Below are positions 27,998 to 37,517 of a stretch of DNA of 64,000 nucleotides, in pieces (within the stretch, counting starts at the first letter, position 1; every line of letters begins with the position of its first letter). The notes beneath the pieces are model-generated. The model did no database searches. It was given only the letters and a program-made list of their open reading frames with translations, and had not been told where the DNA came from. Source of the stretch: Calothrix sp. HK-06 (GTDB taxonomy: Bacteria > Cyanobacteriota > Cyanobacteriia > Cyanobacteriales > Nostocaceae); assembly GCF_001904745.1 (NCBI RefSeq), contig NZ_MRCD01000007.1:1-64000 (forward strand). Direction: 5' to 3'. A program made the position numbers and the translations under genes.

Positions 27998-28230
27998 GTT
28001 AATCACCTAGCTAACGTCTGAATAAGCTTTCATTGATAAAAAACCAAATATACGAACGAACGAACTTGAATTTTATTTACCTATAGCAACTAACACTCGC
28101 TTATTCGTTATTAGTACAAATAGTACGGGTGCTTAACAATATATACTGAGTTGCATATCAGATTCAATTATACTATAAAGATTATTAAGTTTTATAAACT
28201 CTATCAAAAGATTGAAAATAAGCTTATTTC

Positions 28231-29658
28231 TTAGGTTAAGTCAACTATTTGCTGTATGGGTATCTGAATACAAAACTCGGTTCCTTGTCCAAGCACAGAA
28301 AAACACTCCAATTTACCATGATGTTTATCAGTAATAATTTGGTAGCTGATAGACATTCCCATACCTGTACCTTTGCCAACTGGTTTAGTTGTAAAGAAAG
28401 GGTCGAAAATGCGCTGCTTAATTTCTTCGGGAATACCACATCCATTGTCAGCAATTGTAATTTTTACCCCCCATGTATTTATTACAGATGTACGAATTGT
28501 AATTACAGGGGCTTTGACTTGACCGTTCCTAATTCCTTCTTCGAGTGTATCGATAGCATTTACCAGTATATTCATAAATACCTGGTTAAGTTGCCCAGCG
28601 TAACATTCAATATGAGGAATATCGCCATAATCTTTAACAACTTCAATGGCAATACGCTTAGGTTTTTCTTTTAAGCGATTTTGTAAAATCATCAAAGTAC
28701 TATCAATACCTTCGTGAATATTAATAGTTTTGATATCAGCTTCATCGAGACGTGAAAAAAGGCGAAGCGATTTTATAATTTCACGAATTCGTTTAGTCCC
28801 AACTTGCATTGAAGAGAATAACTTTGGTAGGTCTTGGCGGATAAAGTTTAAATCTATTTCCTCCATTTTGTCAGCAATTACTTGTGGTTGATTTAAGAAT
28901 TCATCTTGATAAAGTTGAATTAGTTCGAGTAATTGTTGGGTGTATTCGTTAATATAAGTAATATTACCGTGAATAAAATTTACAGGGTTATTGATTTCAT
29001 GAGCTATACCAGCCACTAATTGACCCAAGCTAGACATTTTCTCTGCTTGCAGCATTTGAGCTTGAGTAGATTGTAATTGTTTGAGGGTTTCTTCGAGCTT
29101 TTCAGCATAATCGCGCAAAGTTTGTTCTACCTGCTTGCGTTCGCTGATATCTAAAATTACGCCCATCATCGCAATGGCGTTGTCGTCAGCATCAAAAACG
29201 GCGCCTGACCGTAGCAATGCTGGAAACTGGCGCCCTGTTAAAGATTTTAGTTCAACTTCGTATGCACATGCTCTTAAAGTAACTTGTTGTATAACTTTTT
29301 GAAAATCGGCGTTATTAACAAAAAAAGCGGGAATGCCACCACATTTATCGAAATCATCATTAGTCGGACAATCGAGTAATTTAGAGAATGTAGAATTTTG
29401 GTAGATTTGCTTCCCAGACATGTCGGCAATGGCAACAGCGTCTGCCGTACTATCAAGTGCATATTTATATAGCTTTAGTTGTTTTTCTCTCTCTTTTGCT
29501 TCTTCAACAGCTTTATGAAGAAGCGATTGTGTTTTTTCGTTAGTAGATTCAAGCTCTACTAATTCTGCTTTTACTCTTTCTAACTTTTTTTCTAAAGTGC
29601 GGTTAGCTTGTTCAAGTTCTTGAATACGAGCTTGATATATTTCAATATCTCCCTGCAT
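28231..29658 (-). CDS. PAS-domain sensor histidine kinase
   Basis: 475-residue cytosolic kinase without membrane spans. An N-terminal coiled coil (residues about 5-65, heptads of Glu, Lys and Leu) is followed by a PAS domain (about 66-175, ending ILDISERKQ), a second short coiled coil, the H-box [18 protein letters not shown] with His220, and an HATPase with N, G1 and G2 boxes ([40 protein letters not shown]). No receiver domain is attached. AGGAG lies eight bases before the ATG, inside the end of the truncated FIST gene, so the two are co-transcribed and the ligand sensor is presumably that gene's product or was lost with it. Confidence 0.93.
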   Translation of the reverse strand: MQGDIEIYQARIQELEQANRTLEKKLERVKAELVELESTNEKTQSLLHKAVEEAKEREKQLKLYKYALDSTADAVAIADMSGKQIYQNSTFSKLLDCPTNDDFDKCGGIPAFFVNNADFQKVIQQVTLRACAYEVELKSLTGRQFPALLRSGAVFDADDNAIAMMGVILDISERKQVEQTLRDYAEKLEETLKQLQSTQAQMLQAEKMSSLGQLVAGIAHEINNPVNFIHGNITYINEYTQQLLELIQLYQDEFLNQPQVIADKMEEIDLNFIRQDLPKLFSSMQVGTKRIREIIKSLRLFSRLDEADIKTINIHEGIDSTLMILQNRLKEKPKRIAIEVVKDYGDIPHIECYAGQLNQVFMNILVNAIDTLEEGIRNGQVKAPVITIRTSVINTWGVKITIADNGCGIPEEIKQRIFDPFFTTKPVGKGTGMGMSISYQIITDKHHGKLECFSVLGQGTEFCIQIPIQQIVDLT

Positions 29659-29661
29659 TTT

Positions 29662-29955
29662 CTACACTCCTACGAGCAATGTGACAAATGTTTGATTATG
29701 AAAACGACTGACGGCGCCAATTTTGGATGGCGAAATTTCACCTGCTGTCGTTCCACCAATCAGTTCAATTCCAGAGAAAACCCGATTGATTTGGTCAAGA
29801 ATCAGAGAATGCTCAAAATCAGACGCAGCAAGCAAAATACCTGCTTTCGGCGCCATACCCTGCAAATCCTCCACACCAGAGCGCAGAACCTCCCTAATTG
29901 CCGAACGCGAGTCAGGGTCATCACTATGACCGACAACAACCTTGAACATATGCAC
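29662..29955 (-). CDS. FIST N-terminal domain fragment (truncated sensor)
   Basis: 97 residues matching only the beginning of a FIST sensory protein: FKVVVGHSDDPDSRSAIREV, then PKAGILLAASDFEHSLILDQ and GIELIGGTTAGEIS. Full FIST proteins are about 380-400 residues with FIST_N and FIST_C; here the frame ends soon after GEIS with RFHNQTFVTLLVGV, and the kinase gene begins three bases later. FIST domains are predicted small-ligand sensors paired with kinases. It is either a remnant after an internal deletion or a reduced functional version. The start could also be the ATG two codons in. Confidence 0.7.
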   Translation of the reverse strand: MHMFKVVVGHSDDPDSRSAIREVLRSGVEDLQGMAPKAGILLAASDFEHSLILDQINRVFSGIELIGGTTAGEISPSKIGAVSRFHNQTFVTLLVGV

Positions 29956-30350
29956 TACGAGTAAAACTGCTTTTACTCATAATTCCCCACATTTCACCAA
30001 AAATCACAAAAAGTAATGTAGAGGTGCCTGCTCCAATTCATATTACACGCAGGATAGCTAAATGCTTGTCTTACCACTAGCTATTCAATATGGTATACAA
30101 AGCCAAATTTGTTGGTACAGCGATTGCTTCACTAATTATTAATGGTTTAATAATATGACTCTAATTCAATATTGAACGAACTAAAAATCATTGCCGTACC
30201 ATTGTAACTATGAAGCGTAAACAATGATTTTTGAGCGGACAATTACCAATTTTATTTAATTTTATTTTGACTTAAATATTGCTAATAATTATTTTTTATA
30301 TGCCAAAATTAATGATGTGGAATATTAATGTCTGTGTCATGTGGGGTGTT

Positions 30351-30376
30351 GTAGGGTGGGCTTCGGCCCACCCTAC
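30351..30376. repeat. GTAGGGTGGGC hairpin (second copy)
   Basis: GTAGGGTGGGC, a short TTCG loop region, GCCCACCCTAC. Same family as the one over the pgsA stop at 13162-13186; the TTCG loop makes it a very stable RNA hairpin. Confidence 0.75.
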
Positions 30377-30513
30377 TATCACTCTCTGTGAGAACTAAGC
30401 GTGTGTCTTTGTGGTAAGAAATATATCAATTAACAGGTGCCGAATGCCTGTGCTATAACCTACTGGGGATCAAATTATTAGAACTCACAATATAAAACCA
30501 CACTCCGCCCAAG

Positions 30514-30537
30514 AGAGACATGACATGTCACGTCTCT
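30514..30537 (-). terminator. GAGACATGACATGTCACGTCTC hairpin after the SLH gene
   Basis: Inverted repeat within 20 bases of the stop codon at 30548, of the same family as the hairpin at 47757-47778. Acts plausibly as terminator; no strong T run on the minus strand. Confidence 0.45.
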
Positions 30538-30547
30538 ACATTATTAT

Positions 30548-32191
30548 TTAGGGGGTTCTGACGATATAAGGGGAAGGAATAGCTTGAGCTTGACCGGCAT
30601 TAACTAAAGCTTGGTAAACAAAAGCTGCAACTTCCGCACGTGTTGCTTCGCGAGTTGGGTTGAGTTGTTTAACGGTAGGATAGTTGACCACTAGCCCTCT
30701 AGAGGTTGCGGCTGCAACTGGACTAGCTGCATAGTTAGGAATACGAGCAGCATCGCTAAAGAAAGAATTAACGCTAGCGTTGGGAGCAGTTAAACCTAAG
30801 CCATTTGCGAGTGCAACAAGTACCTGTACACGTTCAATTTGTTGTGCTGGTTTAAATGTACGGTCAGGATAACCAGAGATAAAACCACCACGTGCGGCAG
30901 TTTGAATTACTTGGAAAGCCCAAAAGTCATTCTTTACGTCTGTAAAGTTAGCTGCTTCTCTCTTGGGTGCTGGGTTGAAGGCTTTAGCAATAATAGCCGC
31001 AAATTGTGCGCGTGTTACTGGTTCGTTTGGTTTGAAGGTGCCATCGGGGAACCCGGCAATAATATTACGCGAAGCTAAAGCTTCAATATGCGCTTTTGCC
31101 CAATAATCACCAGTTACATCTTTGAAAGCTGTTGCACCTCCTACTGGTGGTTCAACTTTTGCTACTACTAATTCGACTTTACCTAAAGTTCGGGTTGGGT
31201 CTACATCGTTACCAACAGCGGTAATAATTTTGTTTGTAGTGAAGTTATAAATATCAAAGAACTTTTTCGGGTCTTTTTTACCGTTGTTGCGAATTAGATT
31301 TTTACCTGGACTTTCTTGAGTACCTAAGTCTGGTTCTGCATTTTGAATTGCTATCAAACCGTGGTCACGGTTATCTTGAATGACGTTGTTCCGCAATACT
31401 GGTTTAGCTGTACTGCTTACTACAATACCACCGTTGTTCTGAGTAATTTGGTTATCAGTAATTAAAGGTGATGCGCTGTCGCTAACTGCAATTCCAAAAC
31501 CTGTGTTTTGAAACTGGTTGTTACGAAGTTCACCTTTGGCATTTTTAGCGACTGAAACGCCATTGCCTTGGTTAAGAGTAAAGATATTATTTTCGATTTT
31601 AGGATTACCTGTACCTGTGACAAAGACACCTTCGCGAACGCTTTGTGTAAAAGTACTATTTTGAATAGTTGGATTTGTCGATTCTACCCATACTGCGGTT
31701 CCGCGTCCGTTAGGGTTAGTAACTGTGACTCCAGAAACTACCGCCTCATTACCTGCCAAAATTGTAATATTCTGACGTGCAAAAGTACGGCTTGTGTAAA
31801 ATCCACCGCCACTTATCAACACTGTTTGACCTTTAGAGTTGTCATCTCCCCTTAGAGTGATTCCTTGTCTCAAGTCTATTGGGAATGTTTCGCCACTTTC
31901 GGCGTTATAAGTTCCCGGCGCCAATTGAATAATAGTACCTGGTTGTGCTTGTTTAAGAGCAAAACTAATTGATTTAAATGGTGTAGCTTCAGCAGTCCCG
32001 GCGCCTGCCGCATCATTGCCAGTTGCTGAATTAACGTATAGTATAGTACCAGTAGCAGGAGCCTGAGCGGTACGAGTTGGAATTTGAGCGTTGGTAGCAC
32101 CATTATTGGTAAATGCTGGCACGATGGTAGAGGCGCCAGAAGCTACAATTAAAGCGGATAAGATAGCGGGCAGCGCACGTTGCTTGGTCAT
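30548..32191 (-). CDS. Surface protein: DUF1565/parallel beta-helix plus three SLH domains
   Basis: Exported cell-surface protein. From the ATG at 32191: a signal peptide (MTKQRALPAILSALIVASGA), a DUF1565 segment (LYVNSATGNDAAGAGTAEAT, then FKSISFALKQAQPGTIIQLAPG), a right-handed parallel beta-helix made of about eight repeats of the type NPTIQNSTF / NPKIENNIF / SPLITDNQI, then three S-layer-homology domains at the C-terminus (FKDVTGDYWAKAHIEALASR..., FTDVKNDFWAFQVIQTAARG..., and a more divergent third). SLH domains bind peptidoglycan-linked polymers. The frame is open for another 48 codons upstream with ATGs at 32254 and 32335, but only the inner start gives a normal signal peptide. Confidence 0.87.
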   Translation of the reverse strand: MTKQRALPAILSALIVASGASTIVPAFTNNGATNAQIPTRTAQAPATGTILYVNSATGNDAAGAGTAEATPFKSISFALKQAQPGTIIQLAPGTYNAESGETFPIDLRQGITLRGDDNSKGQTVLISGGGFYTSRTFARQNITILAGNEAVVSGVTVTNPNGRGTAVWVESTNPTIQNSTFTQSVREGVFVTGTGNPKIENNIFTLNQGNGVSVAKNAKGELRNNQFQNTGFGIAVSDSASPLITDNQITQNNGGIVVSSTAKPVLRNNVIQDNRDHGLIAIQNAEPDLGTQESPGKNLIRNNGKKDPKKFFDIYNFTTNKIITAVGNDVDPTRTLGKVELVVAKVEPPVGGATAFKDVTGDYWAKAHIEALASRNIIAGFPDGTFKPNEPVTRAQFAAIIAKAFNPAPKREAANFTDVKNDFWAFQVIQTAARGGFISGYPDRTFKPAQQIERVQVLVALANGLGLTAPNASVNSFFSDAARIPNYAASPVAAATSRGLVVNYPTVKQLNPTREATRAEVAAFVYQALVNAGQAQAIPSPYIVRTP

Positions 32192-32499
32192 ACGGTTGCT
32201 GTGTGTGAAAAAGGAATTGTTATTGTGTTGATTGTGTAAACCCTGACGTGTCATCTGATTCGCGTCTATAAATTTGCTGAAAAGTTGGCATCTTGAGTCG
32301 GGTCTATTTTGCAGCAGTGTTGCTATCAAACCCATGCAAAACTATACCGGAAGACTTGCACATTATCAGCACAGTTCCTTGCAAAAATCAGAATTTATAT
32401 TTATGGGTAGTTGACATTAAAACCTATTGCTGCCACACATGCAACTAATTCGCTGTAATTATCGTCACATGATAATTAGGTTCAAATATATATAAGTAA

Positions 32500-33033
32500 A
32501 TGCTGCGATTTGTATTAATGCGCTATTGCTTGATAATAGCTGCTAGCATGTGCGTGTTTTCCATGACTGCCCCCGTATTTGCCGCAGAACAGATTGTTCT
32601 TAAATATCGCGCTTTCCGTCAACCGTTTCCTGTAAAAGAACTTTCGACTCTCGCAGATACTGGGCAACCTTCACTGGCACTACGCGCAGCTTTTGCGTTA
32701 GCTAAACAAGACCCTCAAAAAGTTCGTAACTATTTGACGGCGCCTGTGAAAGTCAATCCTGTTATTTTAGAAAGAGTGTTGAATAGCCCTGTTGGGAATG
32801 TCATTTTAGACCAAATTAGTCAAGTGATTCATACACCAACGCGAAAAACCGATAGACAAGCTATGCGAACTGCGCTTGTACTATCGGCGGCTAAGGATAA
32901 TGATATTAGGTTAATTGAAGTTATTAAAAATTATCCAGGAACAGAAGTGGAAGTGGATGGCGATAATCTTGAAAAAGCTTATCGCCAGTTACGTAGTTTG
33001 CAAGGGAGCTTGCAGAATATTTTGGGGTTTTAG
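32500..33033 (+). CDS. Secreted stand-alone DUF1400 protein
   Basis: 177 residues with a signal peptide (CLIIAASMCVFSMTAPVFA, cleavage about residue 28) and then a DUF1400 domain: AEQIVLKYRAFRQPFPVKEL, LADTGQPSLALRAAF, NPVILERVLNSPVGNVILDQ, SQVIHTPTRKTDRQAMRTAL and VLSAAKDNDIRLIEVIKNYP. In many cyanobacteria this domain precedes an alpha/beta hydrolase; here the protein stops after DUF1400 with no hydrolase domain. The role is unknown. Confidence 0.82.
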   Translation: MLRFVLMRYCLIIAASMCVFSMTAPVFAAEQIVLKYRAFRQPFPVKELSTLADTGQPSLALRAAFALAKQDPQKVRNYLTAPVKVNPVILERVLNSPVGNVILDQISQVIHTPTRKTDRQAMRTALVLSAAKDNDIRLIEVIKNYPGTEVEVDGDNLEKAYRQLRSLQGSLQNILGF

Positions 33034-33035
33034 GG

Positions 33036-33230
33036 TTAGTACGCCAAATTTTCTAATGTTTCTCGCAAATACCTTTGTACTTGCTCTTCTAGGCGTAAGT
33101 TTTGATACTTGGCGCCTGCTTCAAGTTGCCAACGTAAAAATCCTGAGCTTACGCCTATGGCTTGTTGCAAGCCGTTCCAAATTTCTGTATCCGCTATACT
33201 GTTATTTGATTCTAAATTAATGTTACCCAT
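33036..33230 (-). CDS. Small conserved cyanobacterial protein
   Basis: 64 residues, soluble, with the pattern TEIWNGLQQAIGVSSGFLRWQLE and C-terminal YLRETLENLAY. It resembles a family of roughly 60-residue cyanobacterial hypothetical proteins that share W-GLQ-AI..SSGF.RW and YLRETL.TLAY. Convergent with the DUF1400 gene, with two bases between the stops. Function unknown. Confidence 0.65.
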   Translation of the reverse strand: MGNINLESNNSIADTEIWNGLQQAIGVSSGFLRWQLEAGAKYQNLRLEEQVQRYLRETLENLAY

Positions 33231-33546
33231 TATACATAACTCCGATAGTTGTACTTCGAGAGCGATTGGGGCAAAGCAGTGTAAATTTGCACCCTGAAAA
33301 AGTAAAAATTAACTTTAACTTTAACTATTCCTTTATAAAAGTAATCTTGTTTACATAGTAATTCTGTTACATCGGTGACTAAACAGACGAAATTATTACG
33401 TCAATTCTGAAAAGTGTTCTCAAAATTGTATTTATATCTTCTGATTCAAATTATAAGGGGCACAAGGATAATTGTGCCCACCTAAGTGCTGATAAATTGG
33501 ATAGTAAAGTTGGAGATTTTAGAGAAAATCTAAAATCTCAAATTTA
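33231..33546. other. Intergenic region before the end of infB
   Basis: AT-rich. It holds the promoter side of the small conserved gene and the large hairpin at 33501-33550 that closes the infB operon. Nothing else seen. Confidence 0.5.
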
Positions 33547-33550
33547 CTAT
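33501..33550 (-). terminator. Long hairpin at the end of infB
   Basis: Inner perfect arms GAGATTTTAGA (33513-33523) and TCTAAAATCTC (33529-33539), outer arms ATAGTAAA / TTTACTAT reaching over the infB stop codon. No long T run, so a stability hairpin is as likely as a terminator. Confidence 0.55.
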
Positions 33551-36500
33551 TTTTTGGTGGAGGCTAGGGTTCGGCGTTTTGTTACCATCTGGAAGCCTTC
33601 GATGATGTCACCTTCTACCCAGTCGTTGAACTTGTCGATGCCGATACCACATTCATAGCCAGCGTTGACTTCACGCGCGTCTTCTTTCATACGTTTGAGT
33701 GAGTCAAGCGCACCCTCGAAGAGTTGTTTGCCTGCACGTAGTACTCGTACTTTGCAGTTGCGTATCAACTTGCCATTTTGAATGTAGCAACCTGCAACGG
33801 CGCCACGACCAACAGGGAAGACGGCACGAACTTCGGCGTTCCCCAATGCTTCTTCGACCAATTCGGGTTCCAACAAACCTTCGAGCGCATCTTGAATGTC
33901 TTCGAGTAACTTGTAAATAATGTTGTACTCGCGAACATCCACACCAGCTTCGTCGGCAGCAGAACGGGCGCCGCTTGCGTAGGTAGTATTGAAACCAATA
34001 ATAACCGCACCACTCGCTGCTGCTAAGTCAATATCAGTTTGAGTAATCTCACCTGCGGCTGAAAGCAATAAGCGAATTTGGACTTCGTTTTGTGGAAGTT
34101 GCTTTAATGAACCCACAATTGCTTCGACTGAACCTTGAACGTCTCCTTTCAATATCAAGTTGAGTTCCTTCAGTTCGCCTTCCTGTGCTTTTGCGGAAAT
34201 ACCCGCCAAAGTGACACGTCCTTGCATCAAACGTGATTGACGAATCTTCTCGGCACGTACAGCGGCAATTGAGCGCGCTTCTTTTTCTACCAAGAATACT
34301 TCAAACTCATCACCTGCGGCAGGTACGTCACTTAAGCCCAATACCTCTACAGCAAACGACGGTGAAGCTACATCTACACGCTTGCCGTGGTCATCGACCA
34401 TTGCCCGCACTTTACCGAACACTGAACCAGCAACGAGAATATCGCCGACTCTCAATGTACCGTTTTGAATTAATAAAGTCGCAACTGCTCCCTTCGCTTT
34501 ATCAAGATGCGCTTCAATAACAGTACCTTTTGCTGTACGATTTGGATTCGCTGATAGTTCTTCGACTTCTGCTACTAACAAAATCATCTCTAACAAGGTG
34601 TCTAAATTCTCACCCTTGATGGCGCTGACGGGTACCATAATGGTCTCACCACCCCATTCTTCAGGTGTCATACCATACTGCGTTAGCTCTTGTTTCACGC
34701 GGTCGGGCTGGGCGCCTTCTTTATCAATTTTGTTGATAGCGACGACAATTGGTACTCCTGCTGCTTGTGCGTGACTAATCGCTTCTACTGTTTGTGGACG
34801 TACACCGTCATCGGCTGCCACAACTAATATCGCGATGTCAGTAACGCGCGCTCCTCGTGCCCGCATTGCAGTGAATGCTTCGTGACCAGGTGTATCAAGG
34901 AACACAACTTGTTGCATTTCCCCGTTGTGTTCAACGTCAACGTGGTAGGCGCCAATGTGCTGGGTAATACCACCTGCTTCACCTGCTGCGACCTTCGTTT
35001 TACGAATCGAGTCAAGTAAGGTAGTTTTACCGTGGTCAACGTGACCCATAATTGTAACAACCGGCGGACGACGTTGGAGATTATCTAAATCACCAACTTC
35101 GATCATTTCGGTAACTTTACGAGCTTCTGCTTCTTTCTCTTGAGTTTCAACGGCAATTTCTAGCTCAGTACAAATTAAGGTAATTGTGGGGATGTCGAGG
35201 TTTTGAGTGATGCTGACTGGAATACCTTTGATGAAAAGAATTTTAACGATTTCGGTATCAGCTACAGCTATGGCATCTGACAATTCCTGTACGGTCATTG
35301 TACCGGTTACTATCAATGTTGAAGGGCGCTCACGCTTGACTTCTGTGTCGTTACGGCGCTTATTTTGGTCGCGAGAAGAAGACGAAGAAGAAGCATTAGC
35401 TCTTTTTACTGCTCTTTGTTGTTGGGTAACAGCTGCACTTGTTGGAGCTTGAATTGGTTTAGTTGATTTTGGTTTTGGAGGACGAACAATCGCGTTGCTA
35501 ACCTGAATCGCAGTTTGTGCATCTGGATCGTCATCATCAAGAAGATCGTCTTCGTCAAATTCTTCTTCGATGAGGGGTTTATTACGCTTCGCTTTAGCTG
35601 CTTTAGCTGCTTTTGATTCTTTGGTTTCTTCGATTTCTTCTTCAACCCATTTTTTACCACCTTTACTTGGACGAGGTGGACTTGGGCGCCGAAGTTCGAT
35701 TGTATCGTCTGGAATTGTTGTTGTTGATGTTTTATCGCCCGTTTTTTCGCCACCTGCTGGTGGTCGTGATGGTGGTGCAACTAGCCTTGGTGCAGTTGCA
35801 ACGGGAGCTGCTTCTGGTGCAGGGCGCGAAGGTCGATTTGGGCGAGCTACGTCGCTTGGGGCACCACCACCTGCGGGTTGTCGATTTCCTCTTTCTGGTT
35901 TGCCTGCACCACCGCCACCTGGGCGTGCTGGTTTTGGCGTTCCTGACTGTTGTTCTGTAGCTGTTCCACCACCACCTTTGTTGCCCTTTGGCTTACTTGG
36001 TGGCGCCTCGCTACGGTCGCGTTTCAATACGGGTTTTTCGGTCGGCGCACCAGCTATCGCACCCTCGAATTGCGCCTCGGGTCGGCTTGGAGGTGCCGAC
36101 AACTGTGGCTTCTGGGGTTTTTCCGGCTTGTTACGCGGAGGAGCCGATTTTTCGGGTTTCTCGGCGGCGATTTTCTCAGCGGGCTGATTGGTACTGGGCT
36201 TGCTATCCACGTTTACTGCTGGTGCAGGTTGTTGTGTGGAATCGCTTGTATTGCGGGCTACGGGTCGAATAGGTGCCGTCGGCTTCATGGGGGAGACTGC
36301 TGGAGCGATAGGTCGAGGGTTTGAGGGAGATTTGGCGGATTGGTTATTGCTGAGGCTGAACGCATCAACGGCGTTGGTATTAAAGTTATTTAACAATTTA
36401 GGTTTGCGAATTTCTAAAATCTGTTGTTTGGTTGGTGTTGTCGGTCGGTTGTTACCAGTCGAAGATAAATTATTTTTTTGACTGGCGCCATTATCCTTTC

Positions 36501-36687
36501 TGATATTTGAAGGAGCAGGTGGTCGCTTCTCGGCTTCTAACCGAATGAGCTCTGCCTCTGGTTCTGTAATTGTACTACTATGACTCTTAACTGAGATATT
36601 GAGCTGGTCGCAAATTGCTAATAGCTCTTTGTTATCCAAATTCAATTCCTTTGATAATTCATAGATTCTAACTTTGCCGTTGTTCAT
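33547..36687 (-). CDS. infB: Translation initiation factor IF-2
   Basis: 1046-residue GTPase that places initiator tRNA on the ribosome. N-terminal IF2_N ([20 protein letters not shown]), then about 400 residues of Pro/Lys/Ala-rich linker as in other cyanobacteria, a second IF2_N-like element ([20 protein letters not shown]), and the G domain with [28 protein letters not shown] and NKID. Domains II, III (IF-2) and IV follow, ending in the conserved C-terminal barrel. AGGGGAAGAG stands directly before the ATG. Last gene of the rimP-nusA-ylxR-infB operon. Confidence 0.98.
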   Translation of the reverse strand: MNNGKVRIYELSKELNLDNKELLAICDQLNISVKSHSSTITEPEAELIRLEAEKRPPAPSNIRKDNGASQKNNLSSTGNNRPTTPTKQQILEIRKPKLLNNFNTNAVDAFSLSNNQSAKSPSNPRPIAPAVSPMKPTAPIRPVARNTSDSTQQPAPAVNVDSKPSTNQPAEKIAAEKPEKSAPPRNKPEKPQKPQLSAPPSRPEAQFEGAIAGAPTEKPVLKRDRSEAPPSKPKGNKGGGGTATEQQSGTPKPARPGGGGAGKPERGNRQPAGGGAPSDVARPNRPSRPAPEAAPVATAPRLVAPPSRPPAGGEKTGDKTSTTTIPDDTIELRRPSPPRPSKGGKKWVEEEIEETKESKAAKAAKAKRNKPLIEEEFDEDDLLDDDDPDAQTAIQVSNAIVRPPKPKSTKPIQAPTSAAVTQQQRAVKRANASSSSSSRDQNKRRNDTEVKRERPSTLIVTGTMTVQELSDAIAVADTEIVKILFIKGIPVSITQNLDIPTITLICTELEIAVETQEKEAEARKVTEMIEVGDLDNLQRRPPVVTIMGHVDHGKTTLLDSIRKTKVAAGEAGGITQHIGAYHVDVEHNGEMQQVVFLDTPGHEAFTAMRARGARVTDIAILVVAADDGVRPQTVEAISHAQAAGVPIVVAINKIDKEGAQPDRVKQELTQYGMTPEEWGGETIMVPVSAIKGENLDTLLEMILLVAEVEELSANPNRTAKGTVIEAHLDKAKGAVATLLIQNGTLRVGDILVAGSVFGKVRAMVDDHGKRVDVASPSFAVEVLGLSDVPAAGDEFEVFLVEKEARSIAAVRAEKIRQSRLMQGRVTLAGISAKAQEGELKELNLILKGDVQGSVEAIVGSLKQLPQNEVQIRLLLSAAGEITQTDIDLAAASGAVIIGFNTTYASGARSAADEAGVDVREYNIIYKLLEDIQDALEGLLEPELVEEALGNAEVRAVFPVGRGAVAGCYIQNGKLIRNCKVRVLRAGKQLFEGALDSLKRMKEDAREVNAGYECGIGIDKFNDWVEGDIIEGFQMVTKRRTLASTKK

Positions 36688-36913
36688 CCACTCTTCCCCT
36701 ATAAGAATACAGTTTTTGCGGATGGTTGCCAGCGTTTTGGTACGCGCATCTCCATCCTTCGGTTACTGCTTTTAGGTTGCCGTCGAATACTGTTTGCCGG
36801 TGCCTCCAAGTATATATAGGAAGAGAGATGTTTGTTTTTATGCTGGCATTACCCACGCGCCTAATCGGTTTAATGCCTTGCGGCTTTTTGTCGCTACCTA
36901 GTAGGAGTATCAA
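36668..36913 (-). CDS. Doubtful 81-residue reading frame upstream of infB
   Basis: Lies between ylxR and infB and overlaps the infB start by 20 bases. It is basic ([20 protein letters not shown]) and has no known domain. The region could simply be the infB leader. Reported because the operon gap would otherwise be about 460 bases; I give it low weight. Confidence 0.22.
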   Translation of the reverse strand: MILLLGSDKKPQGIKPIRRVGNASIKTNISLPIYTWRHRQTVFDGNLKAVTEGWRCAYQNAGNHPQKLYSYRGRVDEQRQS

Positions 36914-37151
36914 TTTAATGTCTTTTTGCTTTGTTACTTTCTTTTTTTAGTTTACTCGACACAATCAAACAGTGATAAGAACCGAGGTTTGAGCATTCGC
37001 CTATGCGATTAAACAATTTTCTAATCAGCAAGTAACAACTACTCAACTACTATTGTGGCATTAACCCCGAAGCTACGCACCATTATTTAGACGAGCAATT
37101 AGATAAGACTGTTCTTAAACTGCCTGTAGGGGTAACGCTGTTTTAGGGGTT

Positions 37152-37427
37152 TTAACCAATATTAACGATTGTAGGTTGAACCACTGTCAATCGTTGCCAC
37201 AAGCTCTGATAAATTTCATCAGAGACCGCTGCGCGCAACGCTCGTCCTAATCGATTTTTTTTCTGAGCTGCTCCTAAACAATCTAGAGATGGACAAATAT
37301 AGGCAGAACGCCCCATGCCCTCATCTAATTGTACCTGCCCAGAAGGAAACACGCGGACAATCCGCCAAAACTCTTCCTTTAAACCGATTTTGCGACAGCT
37401 TAAACAACGTCGATAGTTAGGTTTCAT
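37152..37427 (-). CDS. ylxR: YlxR-family RNA-binding protein
   Basis: 91-residue protein of the DUF448/YlxR family, called RnpM in Bacillus where it binds RNase P RNA. Signature: RRCLSCRKIGLKEEFWRIVR with the CxxC pair (Cys8... Cys11), GRSAYICPSLDCL, and the basic helix KKNRLGRALR. Normally encoded between nusA and infB, exactly as here; nusA ends 90 bases upstream. Confidence 0.92.
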   Translation of the reverse strand: MKPNYRRCLSCRKIGLKEEFWRIVRVFPSGQVQLDEGMGRSAYICPSLDCLGAAQKKNRLGRALRAAVSDEIYQSLWQRLTVVQPTIVNIG

Positions 37428-37517
37428 TATTGTTATACGAAGAGAGCGCTCTCTTTCTTAAAAAAAGATGTAATGTTTCTCTGACTCTACTTACTATTGG
37501 TACTTAGTGTCAAAGTT

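Larger units (their letters stand above)
29956..30547. other. 592-bp intergenic region
   Basis: Promoter side of the FIST/kinase pair on the left. It contains an inverted repeat AAAAATCATTG (30183-30193) / CAATGATTTTT (30222-30232), the GTAGGGTGGGC hairpin at 30351-30376, a GCCTGTGC-type fragment near 30440 and the GAGAC-type hairpin at 30514-30537 next to the following gene's stop. No coding frame supported. Confidence 0.55.

Noticed and set aside
28249-28674. 141-residue frame on the plus strand
   Set aside because: Antisense to the HATPase domain of the histidine kinase, which has all its motifs.
35570-36187. 205-residue Gly/Ser-rich frame on the plus strand
   Set aside because: It is antisense to the Pro/Ala-rich linker of infB; low-complexity sequence leaves the opposite strand open.
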